From assembly GCA_965246915.1 (NCBI GenBank), contig CBDFGB010000018.1:20206-84205 (forward strand): a stretch of DNA of 64,000 nucleotides, in the 5' to 3' direction. The translations under genes were made by a program, and so were the position numbers. The DNA comes from CAVRQM01 sp965246915. GTDB lineage: Bacteria; Pseudomonadota; Alphaproteobacteria; Acetobacterales; Acetobacteraceae. Of the stretch, positions 37,498-46,219 are shown piece after piece (the first letter of the stretch is position 1; each line of letters starts with the position of its first letter). Under the pieces are notes generated by a model. The model saw only the letters and a program-made list of their open reading frames with translations, did no database searches and was not told the origin of the DNA.

Positions 37498-37548
37498 GGC
37501 GCGACGCAGGTTCCGTCCGGTGGGCGGGTCGTGCTATGGGCGCGCCGG

Positions 37549-38796
<1,248 letters not shown>

Positions 38797-38799
38797 GCT

Positions 38800-39230
38800 C
38801 GCCCGCTCCGCTATGCCCGCGGAGAACCTACACCGCGCACACCTGTCCGAGAACGTGCGCCGGCAGCATATTGCGGAGTGGGTCAGGTTGACGGACGATG
38901 CGGCGCAACCTGCGCCTCATTGCAAAGCCGGACAGAAGCAATTTCGGCCCAAGTTGGGCCGAAAGGTCGGAGCACCTCGCCGAGTGGGTCAGGCTGACGG
39001 AGAAGGTGGCTCAACTTGAGCCACCTTTGGGAGATCGCCGCGTGGAGCAGGCTGACGGATAAACCGGCGCAACTTTCGCCGATATTCCTAAAGGTTCTGC
39101 GCAACCTGCGCAAAACCCAAAGGGCGGTCGTCCTGGCGTATTCTCCGCTGCCGTCCGTGAACTCGGCATCGAACGAACGAGGCCCAGCGCGCCGTCTAAA
39201 GGATTTGCAGCTCGAATCGCGTCGCGCCGG
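38800..39230 (+). pseudogene. Remnant of a ParB-like gene with three degenerate repeats
   Basis: Pieces of a ParB/KorB-like protein appear in changing frames: PAENLHRAHLSENVRRQHIA (about 38814-38874), then AEWVRLTDDAAQ, then EHLAEWVRLTEKVAQLEPP (about 38974-39030), then a weaker IAAWSRLTDKPAQL. The last piece, KGGRPGVFSAAVRELGIERT, runs into EAQRAV after a one-base shift near 39180. No frame is intact and the N-terminal nuclease-like domain is absent. The tandem AEWVRLT units suggest repeat expansion before decay. Confidence 0.5.
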
Positions 39231-39456
39231 CAACGCCGGAGGCGGGATGATCGACAAGCAGGATGCCTGAGGGCCGCGCGCCGCAGCCTCCGCACCGGAG
39301 CCGAGTGACGACACGATAGACGGTCTTCGCCGGCGGGAAGCGTCGCAGAGGCAGGGTTCCGGCTCGTTTGCACGCGCATCGGACGTCTAACCAGTAGGCG
39401 GATAGGCCGCCGCATGTGGCCTCCAGTGCGTCAATCGAGGTAGCCGGATGCCCCAT
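39196..39456 (-). CDS. Small zinc-ribbon-like protein
   Basis: An 86-residue protein with two Cys pairs, VRCACK and LRCGGCG, spaced about 30 residues apart, a plausible zinc site. The frame WLDVRCACKRAGTLPLRRFPP resembles small zinc-ribbon proteins common in alphaproteobacterial mobile elements. It overlaps the end of the ParB-like remnant on the other strand. Function unknown. Confidence 0.55.
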   Translation of the reverse strand: MGHPATSIDALEATCGGLSAYWLDVRCACKRAGTLPLRRFPPAKTVYRVVTRLRCGGCGARPSGILLVDHPASGVAGATRFELQIL

Positions 39457-39526
39457 CCCTGGAGCCTAGGGCCGTCGGGGTGAGAGAACAAGACGTGAAC
39501 GATGTTCATTCCGGGTAAAGTAGCTT

Positions 39527-39543
39527 GTAGCCCTTTCCACTAC
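39527..39543. promoter_or_regulatory. Operator-like dyad O1
   Basis: GTAGC-CCTTTCC-ACTAC, a 17-bp imperfect dyad. It starts 35 bp before O2, upstream of the replication operon promoter. Confidence 0.6.
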
Positions 39544-39561
39544 AGTTTGGTTCATAGGAGT

Positions 39562-39578
39562 GTAGCCCTTTCCGCTAC
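39562..39578. promoter_or_regulatory. Operator-like dyad O2
   Basis: GTAGC-CCTTTCC-GCTAC, with perfect 5-bp arms and a centre identical to O1. It lies 15 bp upstream of the 16-bp box at the -35 of the replication operon promoter. Confidence 0.65.
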
Positions 39579-39593
39579 CACGTTTTAGTGAAA

Positions 39594-39632
39594 CACCGCG
39601 CAGTAGATTACGCATCGTCTGTCAGTTATAGT
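39594..39632 (+). promoter_or_regulatory. Promoter of the element's replication operon
   Basis: The box CACCGCGCAGTAGATT (39594-39609) recurs exactly at 43635. Its last six bases, TAGATT, would be the -35 and TATAGT (39627-39632) the -10, with a 17-base spacer. At the capsid operon the same box is followed by CATAGT at the same distance, and TCGTCT is conserved in both spacers. Predicted transcription starts near 39639, giving a leader of about 27 bases before the ATG at 39666. Confidence 0.55.
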
Positions 39633-39665
39633 GTGTCGAACACCACCTGATAGAGAGGCTAGACC

Positions 39666-40283
39666 ATGCTCAACACCATGAGCCATAGCGAGCGCCGGCA
39701 TGCGAAGCCGGTCACGAACCATACGCCGGACCAAATCCGATACCTCCGCCAGTCGTTCTCTGACGCGAAGGACGAGCATCTGACCGCGGCGCGATGCGGC
39801 CCACACGGCGGCCCGCCCGCCACGCCCTACGCATGGGCCAAGGAGTGCGTGTATTCGTGGGCAGATGCCCCGTTCACCCGAGCGGCGGATTCGACGACCT
39901 ACGGCAAGATCTATACGTGCCCGCTGGCCGGCTCGGTCCAGGCGGATGCCGCGAACCATCAACGCTTCGATGGCCAGCCTGCAGTTGTCGAGACGGTCCC
40001 GCTAGGCCGCTGCGGCGTGACGGGCGCGTGGTGCTGGGGCGATGCGGTCGTGGCGCTGCTGTCCGACGCGAACCTTTGCGACCAGGTCCTCCGGATCGTG
40101 GTGCGCCGCGGCGATCGCCCCGACGCGGGCATCTTCATGAAAGACGGTCGGGTCAGCCGCTTCTGCGCCGACGCGGACCAGCTGCACCTGGACGCGCTCG
40201 ATGCACAGGGTCATTGCGCGGAATGGACGTTCGTCGGTGGGGCGGTCCTCGCGGCGTTGGCTCGCGAGTTGGCCGCGTCATGA
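39666..40283 (+). CDS. Hypothetical protein, first gene of the replication operon
   Basis: A 205-residue soluble protein with no family I recognise. It has Trp- and Cys-containing segments (AKECVYSWADAPF, GRCGVTGAWCWGDAV) and a C-terminal part with a beta-rich GIFMKDGRVSRFCADADQ. GAGAGG lies upstream of the ATG. Its stop overlaps the next start as ATGA. By position it may regulate or assist the primase-helicase. Confidence 0.7.
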   Translation: MLNTMSHSERRHAKPVTNHTPDQIRYLRQSFSDAKDEHLTAARCGPHGGPPATPYAWAKECVYSWADAPFTRAADSTTYGKIYTCPLAGSVQADAANHQRFDGQPAVVETVPLGRCGVTGAWCWGDAVVALLSDANLCDQVLRIVVRRGDRPDAGIFMKDGRVSRFCADADQLHLDALDAQGHCAEWTFVGGAVLAALARELAAS

Positions 40284-42277
40284 GCGGTGCCCCGGCTGTT
40301 GCGCGCGCGGCCGGGGCAACCGTCCTGGAGCGCATGCTTGCCGTTGCGGCGGAAGGCTATCCCGTGTTTCTCGGGCGACTCGTATCCAAGCCGGGCGGCG
40401 GGCATGACAAGAAACCCGCGATGAAAGGTTGGCAGAAGCGCGCCACTCGTGACCCCGAAGCCATCCGGCGCATGTGTGCCGAGTATCCAAACGCGACGTT
40501 GATATGCGTCCGGACTGGCGAGACCTCTGGCATCGATGCAGTCGACGTGGACCCGCGTAGCGGAGGTGACGTCTGGGAGCGAGACAATTTAGATCTCCTA
40601 CCCACTACGCGGGTACACAAGACGCTTTCGGGTGGATCGCACTATATCTATCGGCATGCGTCGGGCGTGCATAACACGGCCGGAGCGATCGCGAAGGGAA
40701 TCGACACGCGCGGGACAGGCGGATTCATCGTCTGGTGGCCTGTCTGCGGGGGCAGCGTCCGCGTCAATGCTCCGGTATCCGAGTGGCACGAAGACCTTCG
40801 CGCTCTTGCCGTGAGGAAGTCCGAACCAAGCCCCATTTTGGCGCCACTACCATCCGTTGTGACCACGGACGAAGCCCAAGCCATCTTGCAAGACGCATGC
40901 ATCGTCATGGAGTGCGCGGCGAGAGGCGAGCGATATGCCGTTGCGACTAAAATAACGTGGGAGCTGGCACCACTCGCCATCCGCGGCGATCTCGACCCAA
41001 CAGAAGCCGAAGAAGCGATCGTCGCCGCTGCGGAGGCTGCCGGCGGCGAGGACATGAACAAGGTTCGCGTTCTGTGGCGGGGCGCCCTCGAAAAGCGAGA
41101 TAAGAAGCCCTGGATCGAGCCGCCCCCTCCCGAGGAGGACTTTGGCGAAGGCACGGATGGTTCGCCTCTGTCCGGCGATCGCGAACCGGAACCCGTTACC
41201 GATGGTCATAAGCGGGGCAGCATGCTTGATCGCATGCTCTCGCCGGCACAGTGCGAGGACGGTCCGCGGCGGGAGTACATCATCAAGGGGCTAGCCGCGC
41301 GTCAAGACTTGTCCGTCATCTTTGGTCACCCCGGATCGGGCAAAAGCATCATAACGCCGCATATAGCTTACGCGCTCGCGCAAGGTCGCAATGTGTTTGG
41401 GCGGCGTACACGCCAAGGCCGAGTCCTTTACATCGCTGCTGAAGATTTCCATGGCATGTGCGCGCGGATCACCGCGCTACGGCGAAAGTATGGAGATGCG
41501 GAGGACTTCCGCGTTGTTGGCTGTGGCAATCTGAACGAACAGCGCGAACGGGATGACGTGAAGTCCGCCGTCACTGTGTTCCGACCAATGCTAGTCGTTA
41601 TAGACACGGTCGCGACCGGATGGGCGGGCATGGACGAGAATGACAACTCCGATAAGGGAATGGGCGCGGTTGTAGCTTTCGGAAAGGCTCTTACAGCGCT
41701 CGGCCCTGCCGTGATCCTCGTCCACCATCCCGCCAAGAATGGCGACACGCCTCGCGGGGGCTACGTCTTAGAAGGAGCGGCAGATCTAAGCGCGCGACTT
41801 GACGTGAAAGACGACTCAGGAATCGTACAGGTTTACGCGCTAAAGAACCGTAACGGTGCGTCGATGCAAAACATCATCGACTTCCGCTTTGAAGTCGTCG
41901 GTCTCGGGACTGACGAGGACGGCGACCCGATCACGACGGTCCGGTGTGTCGAGCTAGAGGCGGGCGAGACGGCGAAGCGCAGCAAGAAATTGGCGCCCGC
42001 TGCCGCAGCTGCGTTGCATGAGCTGCGGGCGCTGGCCTTGGACCGCAAAGACGGACGGGTCGCGGAGTCCGAATGGCGGGCCGCCTGCGTCGAAGGGCGT
42101 CGGGTTAGCGCGATGGAAGACGCGGCCAGCCGCGCGAAAGCGTTCACCCGCGCCGTGACGGCCCTAACCCGTAGCGGCATCGTCGGTTCAAGTTCGGGCA
42201 ACGTCTGGGTTATCGAGGGCGCAAGTGCCTCCCTTGCCGATCTCGTCTCGGGATCTCCAGAGGAGGACTTCGCATGA
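40280..42277 (+). CDS. Fused primase-polymerase and RepA-like AAA helicase
   Basis: A 665-residue replication protein. The N-terminal part has the prim-pol pattern: GIDAVDVDPRSGG with Asp86, Asp89 and Asp91, and SGGSHYIYRH with His121. The C-terminal part is a RecA/DnaB-like AAA_25 domain with Walker A FGHPGSGKS (about residue 350) and Walker B MLVVIDTVA (about 435), followed by ILVHHPAKNGDTPRGG. Such fusions start and unwind replication of plasmids, prophages and satellites. It is translationally coupled at both ends by ATGA. The nearby GGACA-rich segment at 42280 is a candidate origin. Confidence 0.85.
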   Translation: MSGAPAVARAAGATVLERMLAVAAEGYPVFLGRLVSKPGGGHDKKPAMKGWQKRATRDPEAIRRMCAEYPNATLICVRTGETSGIDAVDVDPRSGGDVWERDNLDLLPTTRVHKTLSGGSHYIYRHASGVHNTAGAIAKGIDTRGTGGFIVWWPVCGGSVRVNAPVSEWHEDLRALAVRKSEPSPILAPLPSVVTTDEAQAILQDACIVMECAARGERYAVATKITWELAPLAIRGDLDPTEAEEAIVAAAEAAGGEDMNKVRVLWRGALEKRDKKPWIEPPPPEEDFGEGTDGSPLSGDREPEPVTDGHKRGSMLDRMLSPAQCEDGPRREYIIKGLAARQDLSVIFGHPGSGKSIITPHIAYALAQGRNVFGRRTRQGRVLYIAAEDFHGMCARITALRRKYGDAEDFRVVGCGNLNEQRERDDVKSAVTVFRPMLVVIDTVATGWAGMDENDNSDKGMGAVVAFGKALTALGPAVILVHHPAKNGDTPRGGYVLEGAADLSARLDVKDDSGIVQVYALKNRNGASMQNIIDFRFEVVGLGTDEDGDPITTVRCVELEAGETAKRSKKLAPAAAAALHELRALALDRKDGRVAESEWRAACVEGRRVSAMEDAASRAKAFTRAVTALTRSGIVGSSSGNVWVIEGASASLADLVSGSPEEDFA

Positions 42278-42444
42278 CCGGACAACTGGACAAGATCGGA
42301 CATGTCCGGGACAAGTCCGACATGTCTACCCGCCAAAGCGGCGGTCCCGGCCGGACAGACACGGACACCCCCCTTAAGGGGTGTCTTGTCCTGTCCGTCC
42401 GTCCGATGGCCCATCTATTTGAAGGGGAAGGACGCAAACCATGA
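42274..42444 (+). CDS. Possible 56-residue peptide over the GGACA repeat region
   Basis: An open frame that begins with an ATGA overlap with the primase-helicase and ends with an ATGA overlap with the next small gene, which favours translation. The protein is Asp/Lys/Thr-rich (TGQLDKIGHVRDKSDMSTRQ) with no known fold. The same DNA is dense in GGACA/TGTCC words, so the sequence may be shaped by DNA function rather than protein function. Confidence 0.4.
   Translation: MTGQLDKIGHVRDKSDMSTRQSGGPGRTDTDTPLKGCLVLSVRPMAHLFEGEGRKP
42280..42396. other. Candidate replication origin: GGACA/TGTCC iteron-like cluster with hairpin
   Basis: Six GGACA words (42280, 42288, 42298, 42309, 42353, 42363) and three TGTCC words (42303, 42387, 42392) occur in 117 bases. 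They include the perfect palindrome GGACATGTCC (42298-42307). A hairpin GACACCCC/GGGGTGTC (42364-42385, 6-base loop) is nested between GGACAG and CTGTCC. Position directly after the replication gene fits an origin. Confidence 0.4.
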
Positions 42445-42614
42445 ACCAGAACGTTCCCGCGGCGCGCTGCCCCTGCGGACGCGACTCGCAAGCGAAGCGG
42501 CAAGGCTGCGAGCGGTGCGCGGATGCCCCGAAGTCCAGCCGGGCGAGCAAGACCGATCGGCGCTGGACGAGACACGGCCGGAAAGCCAAGGCGAGCCGCT
42601 ACTACGCGTCCTGA
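42441..42614 (+). CDS. Small basic Cys-rich protein
   Basis: A 57-residue protein with CPCG and GCERC segments, four Cys that could bind zinc, followed by a strongly basic tail (SKTDRRWTRHGRKAKASRYY). It starts in an ATGA overlap with the preceding frame and ends 12 bases before the next gene. Size and charge suggest a nucleic-acid-binding protein; no family is recognised. It is too short to be picked up by length-based gene finding. Confidence 0.5.
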   Translation: MNQNVPAARCPCGRDSQAKRQGCERCADAPKSSRASKTDRRWTRHGRKAKASRYYAS

Positions 42615-42626
42615 AGGGTTCAAGCC

Positions 42627-43358
42627 ATGAATCAAAACCAAGCCGCCCGCATCAAGGCTGCCAAGACGCGCACCTATATCGCGCGGACCATGGCAGCGTT
42701 ACCCGCAGAAGACCGATCCCCGTTCAAGGCTGCACTGGACGGCACCCGCGATGCGTTCGAAGTCTGGGCACTCGCGCCCGAACAGAACCGCCCGGCCGTG
42801 CTCCTGGCGTTCTACTTGAACCACTGCCCGCCCGATCGCTGGCGCGAGATGATGCGGCTTCAATGGTTGCAGGCTCATCGTGCGTTGTCCGATGCTGCCA
42901 AGGCCGCGGGAGTCGACCGGGTTGAACTGTTCCGCGCCGCGCAATTCGCTATCCCAGCGGACTTGCCCGAGACGTTGACCGTCTTCCGCGGAACCGTGGG
43001 CATCATTCCGCGCGTAGCGGCAACCGGCCTCAGTTGGACCACTGACCGTGCTGGCGCTGCCTGGGTGGCATGCGGGCTGTTGCGAGCGAGAGGCATCGAC
43101 CCGAGCAAAACGCCATGCGTGCTCCGACGCGACGTCCGCCCATCGGAGGTGCTGTTCTTTGAACCGCGGAACGATGCGCTCCAACGCATCGACGAGATCG
43201 TCCTGGCGCCCGGGCCGGCAAGGGTGGATGGCACACCGGCCGATTGGCGCGCGTTTGCCGCCGAGTGGGAGGAAGGCGAGTTGGCGCGGCCGATCGTGAG
43301 CGACGAAGTCCGTGAGGCCATCGCTACAGCGAGGCGTAGGCTGGGCGTAGCGGCCTGA
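42627..43358 (+). CDS. Hypothetical protein with ADP-ribosyltransferase-like motif pattern
   Basis: A 243-residue protein whose first 110 residues are helical. The second half reads VFRGTVG, then GLSWTTDRAGAAWVA, then RIDEIVL, spaced like the R, STS-type and E motifs of Arg-type ADP-ribosyltransferases and related phage proteins. The match is by motif order only, and only one Glu of the usual E-x-E is seen. It is the last gene of the replication operon, where satellites often keep host- or helper-interference genes. Confidence 0.55.
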   Translation: MNQNQAARIKAAKTRTYIARTMAALPAEDRSPFKAALDGTRDAFEVWALAPEQNRPAVLLAFYLNHCPPDRWREMMRLQWLQAHRALSDAAKAAGVDRVELFRAAQFAIPADLPETLTVFRGTVGIIPRVAATGLSWTTDRAGAAWVACGLLRARGIDPSKTPCVLRRDVRPSEVLFFEPRNDALQRIDEIVLAPGPARVDGTPADWRAFAAEWEEGELARPIVSDEVREAIATARRRLGVAA

Positions 43359-43610
43359 GACATGCTGCGCACCTCTCGCGGGCCGCACGGCGCGTGGCGC
43401 GAACGTGGAGGCTGCAGCGTGGCACTGGAACGATGGAGGGGAGGGTTAAGCGTAAAGCGAGTTAGGCGGCGTAACCGTGCCAGTGGTCCATTTTCACCGA
43501 GAACAAAAATTTGAGCCCCGACCCTTCCGTGTTAGGTCAATAATCCTGTCCTGATCTAAGACTATCGCAAAACGCAGATCGGAAAAGCGTCGGGCGCATA
43601 GTGTTGCTCT
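43359..43610. other. Non-coding interval between replication and capsid operons
   Basis: No convincing gene is seen. Inverted words GCACTGG and CCAGTGG flank the segment 43422-43489. The stretch just after them (CATTTTCACCGAGAAC) recalls terminal regions of IS21-type elements, but too little is left to call one. Confidence 0.3.
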
Positions 43611-43627
43611 GTAGCGGAAACCACTAC
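43611..43627. promoter_or_regulatory. Operator-like dyad O3
   Basis: GTAGC-GGAAACC-ACTAC. Read on the other strand it is GTAGT-GGTTTCC-GCTAC, close to O1 and O2. It lies 7 bp upstream of the second copy of the 16-bp box. Confidence 0.62.
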
Positions 43628-43634
43628 GTTACTT

Positions 43635-43673
43635 CACCGCGCAGTAGATTTTCTTTCGTCTTGACGTCATAGT
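43635..43673 (+). promoter_or_regulatory. Promoter of the capsid operon
   Basis: Second exact copy of CACCGCGCAGTAGATT (43635-43650), with CATAGT (43668-43673) placed exactly as the -10 of the replication promoter. Transcription is predicted to start near 43680, which is the ATG of the next gene, so the message may be leaderless. Confidence 0.55.
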
Positions 43674-43679
43674 CAGAGT

Positions 43680-44105
43680 ATGAGTTACGCTATACACGCC
43701 AGCGCGACGATGACCATGCGAGACGTGGCTTTTGCCAGCGGGGTCGGCGCGCGTCGGCTTTGGGAGCTACGTCGACACGGCTTGGAATTGTCCGCGGACG
43801 ATGTCTCGCGCCCGCGCGGCATCCATGCGCGATTCACCGAGGCCGATGCTGTAGCCGTCGCGATCCTGGAAGCGACGATTCGCGCTGGCGATCCGCCATC
43901 GCGCGCGCTCCGTCTCGTTGGACATGTGCTCCGCATGATCGGCGGCGCGTACCGCGATAGCCGGGCCGCAGATCTAACCGTGATGTTCGCGAATCTCCGG
44001 CTGACCGTCCCCTGCACGACGATCGAGATTCGCCTTGACGAGATCGCCCGCGGGGTCGCGTCGCGCATCGAATCCCTCAACCTCATAAGGCAGCAATCCC
44101 AATGA
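43680..44105 (+). CDS. MerR-like helix-turn-helix protein
   Basis: A 141-residue protein whose N-terminal 65 residues fit a MerR-type winged helix: TMRDVAFASGVGARRLWELRRHG followed by RFTEADAVAVAILEATIRAG. The C-terminal helical part could dimerise. It is the first gene of the capsid operon and its stop overlaps the capsid start (ATGA). It is a candidate for the regulator acting at the GTAGC-N7-RCTAC dyads, one of which lies just upstream of it, or a small-terminase-like DNA-binding protein; sequence does not decide. Confidence 0.6.
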   Translation: MSYAIHASATMTMRDVAFASGVGARRLWELRRHGLELSADDVSRPRGIHARFTEADAVAVAILEATIRAGDPPSRALRLVGHVLRMIGGAYRDSRAADLTVMFANLRLTVPCTTIEIRLDEIARGVASRIESLNLIRQQSQ

Positions 44106-45349
44106 CCATCCGTGAGATCCAGGCGAAGCGCAGTGCTGTCGCGACAGAGATGCGCAGCATTCACGCCGGCGCGGCGGATGGCGCCCTATCCTCCGAGGCA
44201 CAAGTCCGGTGGACAGCACTAAGCGATCAGGCGGAATCGCTTGCCGCCCAGGAACAGCGCGCCGCGATGTTGGACACCCTCGACCGCGCGGCGACAGGAC
44301 AACCCCTTGACGCAGCTTTCGACCGCGAGCGTGACCGCGTGTCCCTCGGCGATGCGATCCGCGCCGGCCTCGGTGCTACCGATCACGGTGCGGGCCGTGC
44401 GCGCGAGATGTCCGCGGAGATGGCGCGACGGAGCGGGCGCAGCCCGGAAGGCATCCTGTGGTCCATGGGCCATGAGAAGCGCGTGAGCACCGCGGCTGGC
44501 AGTGCGGCAAACCTGATCGCCACCAACCTGCAGGCTGCGAGCTTCATCGAGCGGCTTTATGCCGCCACTCGCGTGAAGCAGCTGGGCGCCACGGTGCTTT
44601 CCGGGCTTCAAGGCAATGTGGATATCCCCCGCCTAGCCGGCAGCACCACGGCTTACTGGATCGCCGATAACGCTGCAGTGACTGCCTCCGACGCGACCTT
44701 CGACAAGGTCTCGCTACGACCGAAGACCGTAGGCGTGCTGTCCGAGGTGAGCCGCCTCACGCTGCTACAGTCCACGCCCTCGATTGACTCGCTCATTGAG
44801 AGTGACATGGCCCGCGTCCTGGCGCTGGCCTTGGACGCCGCGGCTATTAGCGGACCCGGCACGGGCAATCAGCCGACCGGCATCCTTAATACGGCGGGAA
44901 TCGGGAACGTCGCCATGGGCGCCACCGGCGGCGCCCTGACGTATGCCGCGGTCGTCGACCTGATGGGCGAAATTCAGGACGACAGTGCGGATGCGGGCGC
45001 GCTGGCGTTCCTCTCAAACCCCAAGGTCCGCCGGGCTGCTGCCAAGTTGACCACGACCTACAACGAACCCTTGACCGAGGAGGTGGTGTGGCAGTCGATG
45101 CCGCGGCAGTTCACGACCGCAGTTCCGTCAAACCTTACGAAGTCGACGGCTACCGGCTTGTCCGCTCTGATCTACGGCAACTGGTCAGATCTAATCATGG
45201 GCATGTGGAGTGAACTCGATATATTGGTGAATCCTTACGAGTCGACCGCTTACCCGAAAGGGAACGTGCAGATCCGCGCCATGGCAACCATGGACATCGC
45301 GGTCCGGCATCCGGAGTCGTTCGCCGCGATCAAAGACATCGTAGCGTAG
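44102..45349 (+). CDS. HK97-family major capsid protein
   Basis: A 415-residue protein. An N-terminal helical segment of about 90 residues resembles the delta domain that acts as internal scaffold. VDIPRLAGSTTAYWIADNAAV, SLRPKTVGVLSEVSRLTL, GNQPTGILNTAG and ALIYGNWSDLIMGMWSELDI follow phage capsid family patterns. The presence of capsid, protease and portal means the element could build or redirect heads. It is coupled to the preceding regulator gene by ATGA. Confidence 0.93.
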   Translation: MTIREIQAKRSAVATEMRSIHAGAADGALSSEAQVRWTALSDQAESLAAQEQRAAMLDTLDRAATGQPLDAAFDRERDRVSLGDAIRAGLGATDHGAGRAREMSAEMARRSGRSPEGILWSMGHEKRVSTAAGSAANLIATNLQAASFIERLYAATRVKQLGATVLSGLQGNVDIPRLAGSTTAYWIADNAAVTASDATFDKVSLRPKTVGVLSEVSRLTLLQSTPSIDSLIESDMARVLALALDAAAISGPGTGNQPTGILNTAGIGNVAMGATGGALTYAAVVDLMGEIQDDSADAGALAFLSNPKVRRAAAKLTTTYNEPLTEEVVWQSMPRQFTTAVPSNLTKSTATGLSALIYGNWSDLIMGMWSELDILVNPYESTAYPKGNVQIRAMATMDIAVRHPESFAAIKDIVA

Positions 45350-45359
45350 GACTGGGGAC

Positions 45360-45686
45360 GTGGCATCGATCGTCGGCACCGGCACGCTATCGGCGATCGG
45401 CCCCGGTGAGGCCGTGCGTATCTCTGGCGTGTTCAACGTGAGCATTACGACCGCGTCGACCGTCGCGCAGCTGGGCATAGAGCGCAGCTTCGACAATGGG
45501 TCGACGTGGCTCCCGCTGTCGGTTCTCCCCCCGACGGGCAATCAACCCGTGGCGATACAGCTAGGCGTCCCGGGCAGCATCGTCCTGACCGAGCCGGAGG
45601 GCGGCACTCTGTATCGCGTGGTCGCGCGAGCCGACCTTGGCAGTACGACGGTCGCGACTCCGATTACCTGGAGGATCTCGCAATGA
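45360..45686 (+). CDS. Small beta-rich protein, possible head decoration or fibre protein
   Basis: A 108-residue protein from a GTG start 10 bases after the capsid gene. It is almost all predicted beta strand, with alternating hydrophobic and Thr/Ser residues (VRISGVFNVSITTASTVAQL, WLPLSVLPPTGNQPVAIQL). Position next to the capsid suggests a decoration or stabilising protein, but no family is recognised. It ends in ATGA with the protease gene. Confidence 0.6.
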   Translation: MASIVGTGTLSAIGPGEAVRISGVFNVSITTASTVAQLGIERSFDNGSTWLPLSVLPPTGNQPVAIQLGVPGSIVLTEPEGGTLYRVVARADLGSTTVATPITWRISQ

Positions 45687-46219
45687 GCATTGAGCGACGA
45701 CATGCGCCGTGCGAGTTCCGGGCCGCGGCGGCCGGGACGAAGCTGGAGGGTTACGCGGCCGTGTTCGCCAGTCCGGCGCGGATCGGTCAGTTCGTGGAGT
45801 CGATTCGCGCGGGCGCGTTCCGCACGACGTTGGCCAACAAGACGCGCGACGTCCTGGCTCTCGTAGATCACGACTCGACACGCCTGCTCGCCCGCACGTC
45901 CAGTGGCACGCTGCGGCTTGCGGAGGATACGCGCGGCCTGCATTTCAGCCTGGACATCCCCGACACGACGCTAGGCCGCGACGTCCGCGCCCTGGCCGAA
46001 CGTGGCGACCTAGGCGGCATGTCCCTAGGCTTCGATCTAGTACCCGGCGGCGACTTCTGGGCCTCAAAAGACATCCGAGAGATTCGCGCGGTGCGGCTGT
46101 TCGAAGTCAGCGTCATCAACGCATTTGCGGCCTACCAAGCGACAAGCATCGCCATCCGCTCCATCGCTCGCGCCGCCGCGGATGCCCGCATACGTGAGAT
46201 GCGGCTCGCGTCGTTATGA
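45683..46219 (+). CDS. HK97-family prohead protease
   Basis: A 178-residue S78-type serine protease that matures capsid subunits. TKLEGYAAVFASPARIGQF opens the domain, LVDHDSTRLLART has the catalytic His, and GDLGGMSLGFDL the catalytic Ser. Coupled by ATGA on both sides. Confidence 0.92.
   Translation: MSIERRHAPCEFRAAAAGTKLEGYAAVFASPARIGQFVESIRAGAFRTTLANKTRDVLALVDHDSTRLLARTSSGTLRLAEDTRGLHFSLDIPDTTLGRDVRALAERGDLGGMSLGFDLVPGGDFWASKDIREIRAVRLFEVSVINAFAAYQATSIAIRSIARAAADARIREMRLASL

Noticed and set aside
43420..43530. IS21-type insertion sequence remnant
   Set aside because: Short words resemble IS21 ends, but there are no transposase fragments and no clear terminal repeats.
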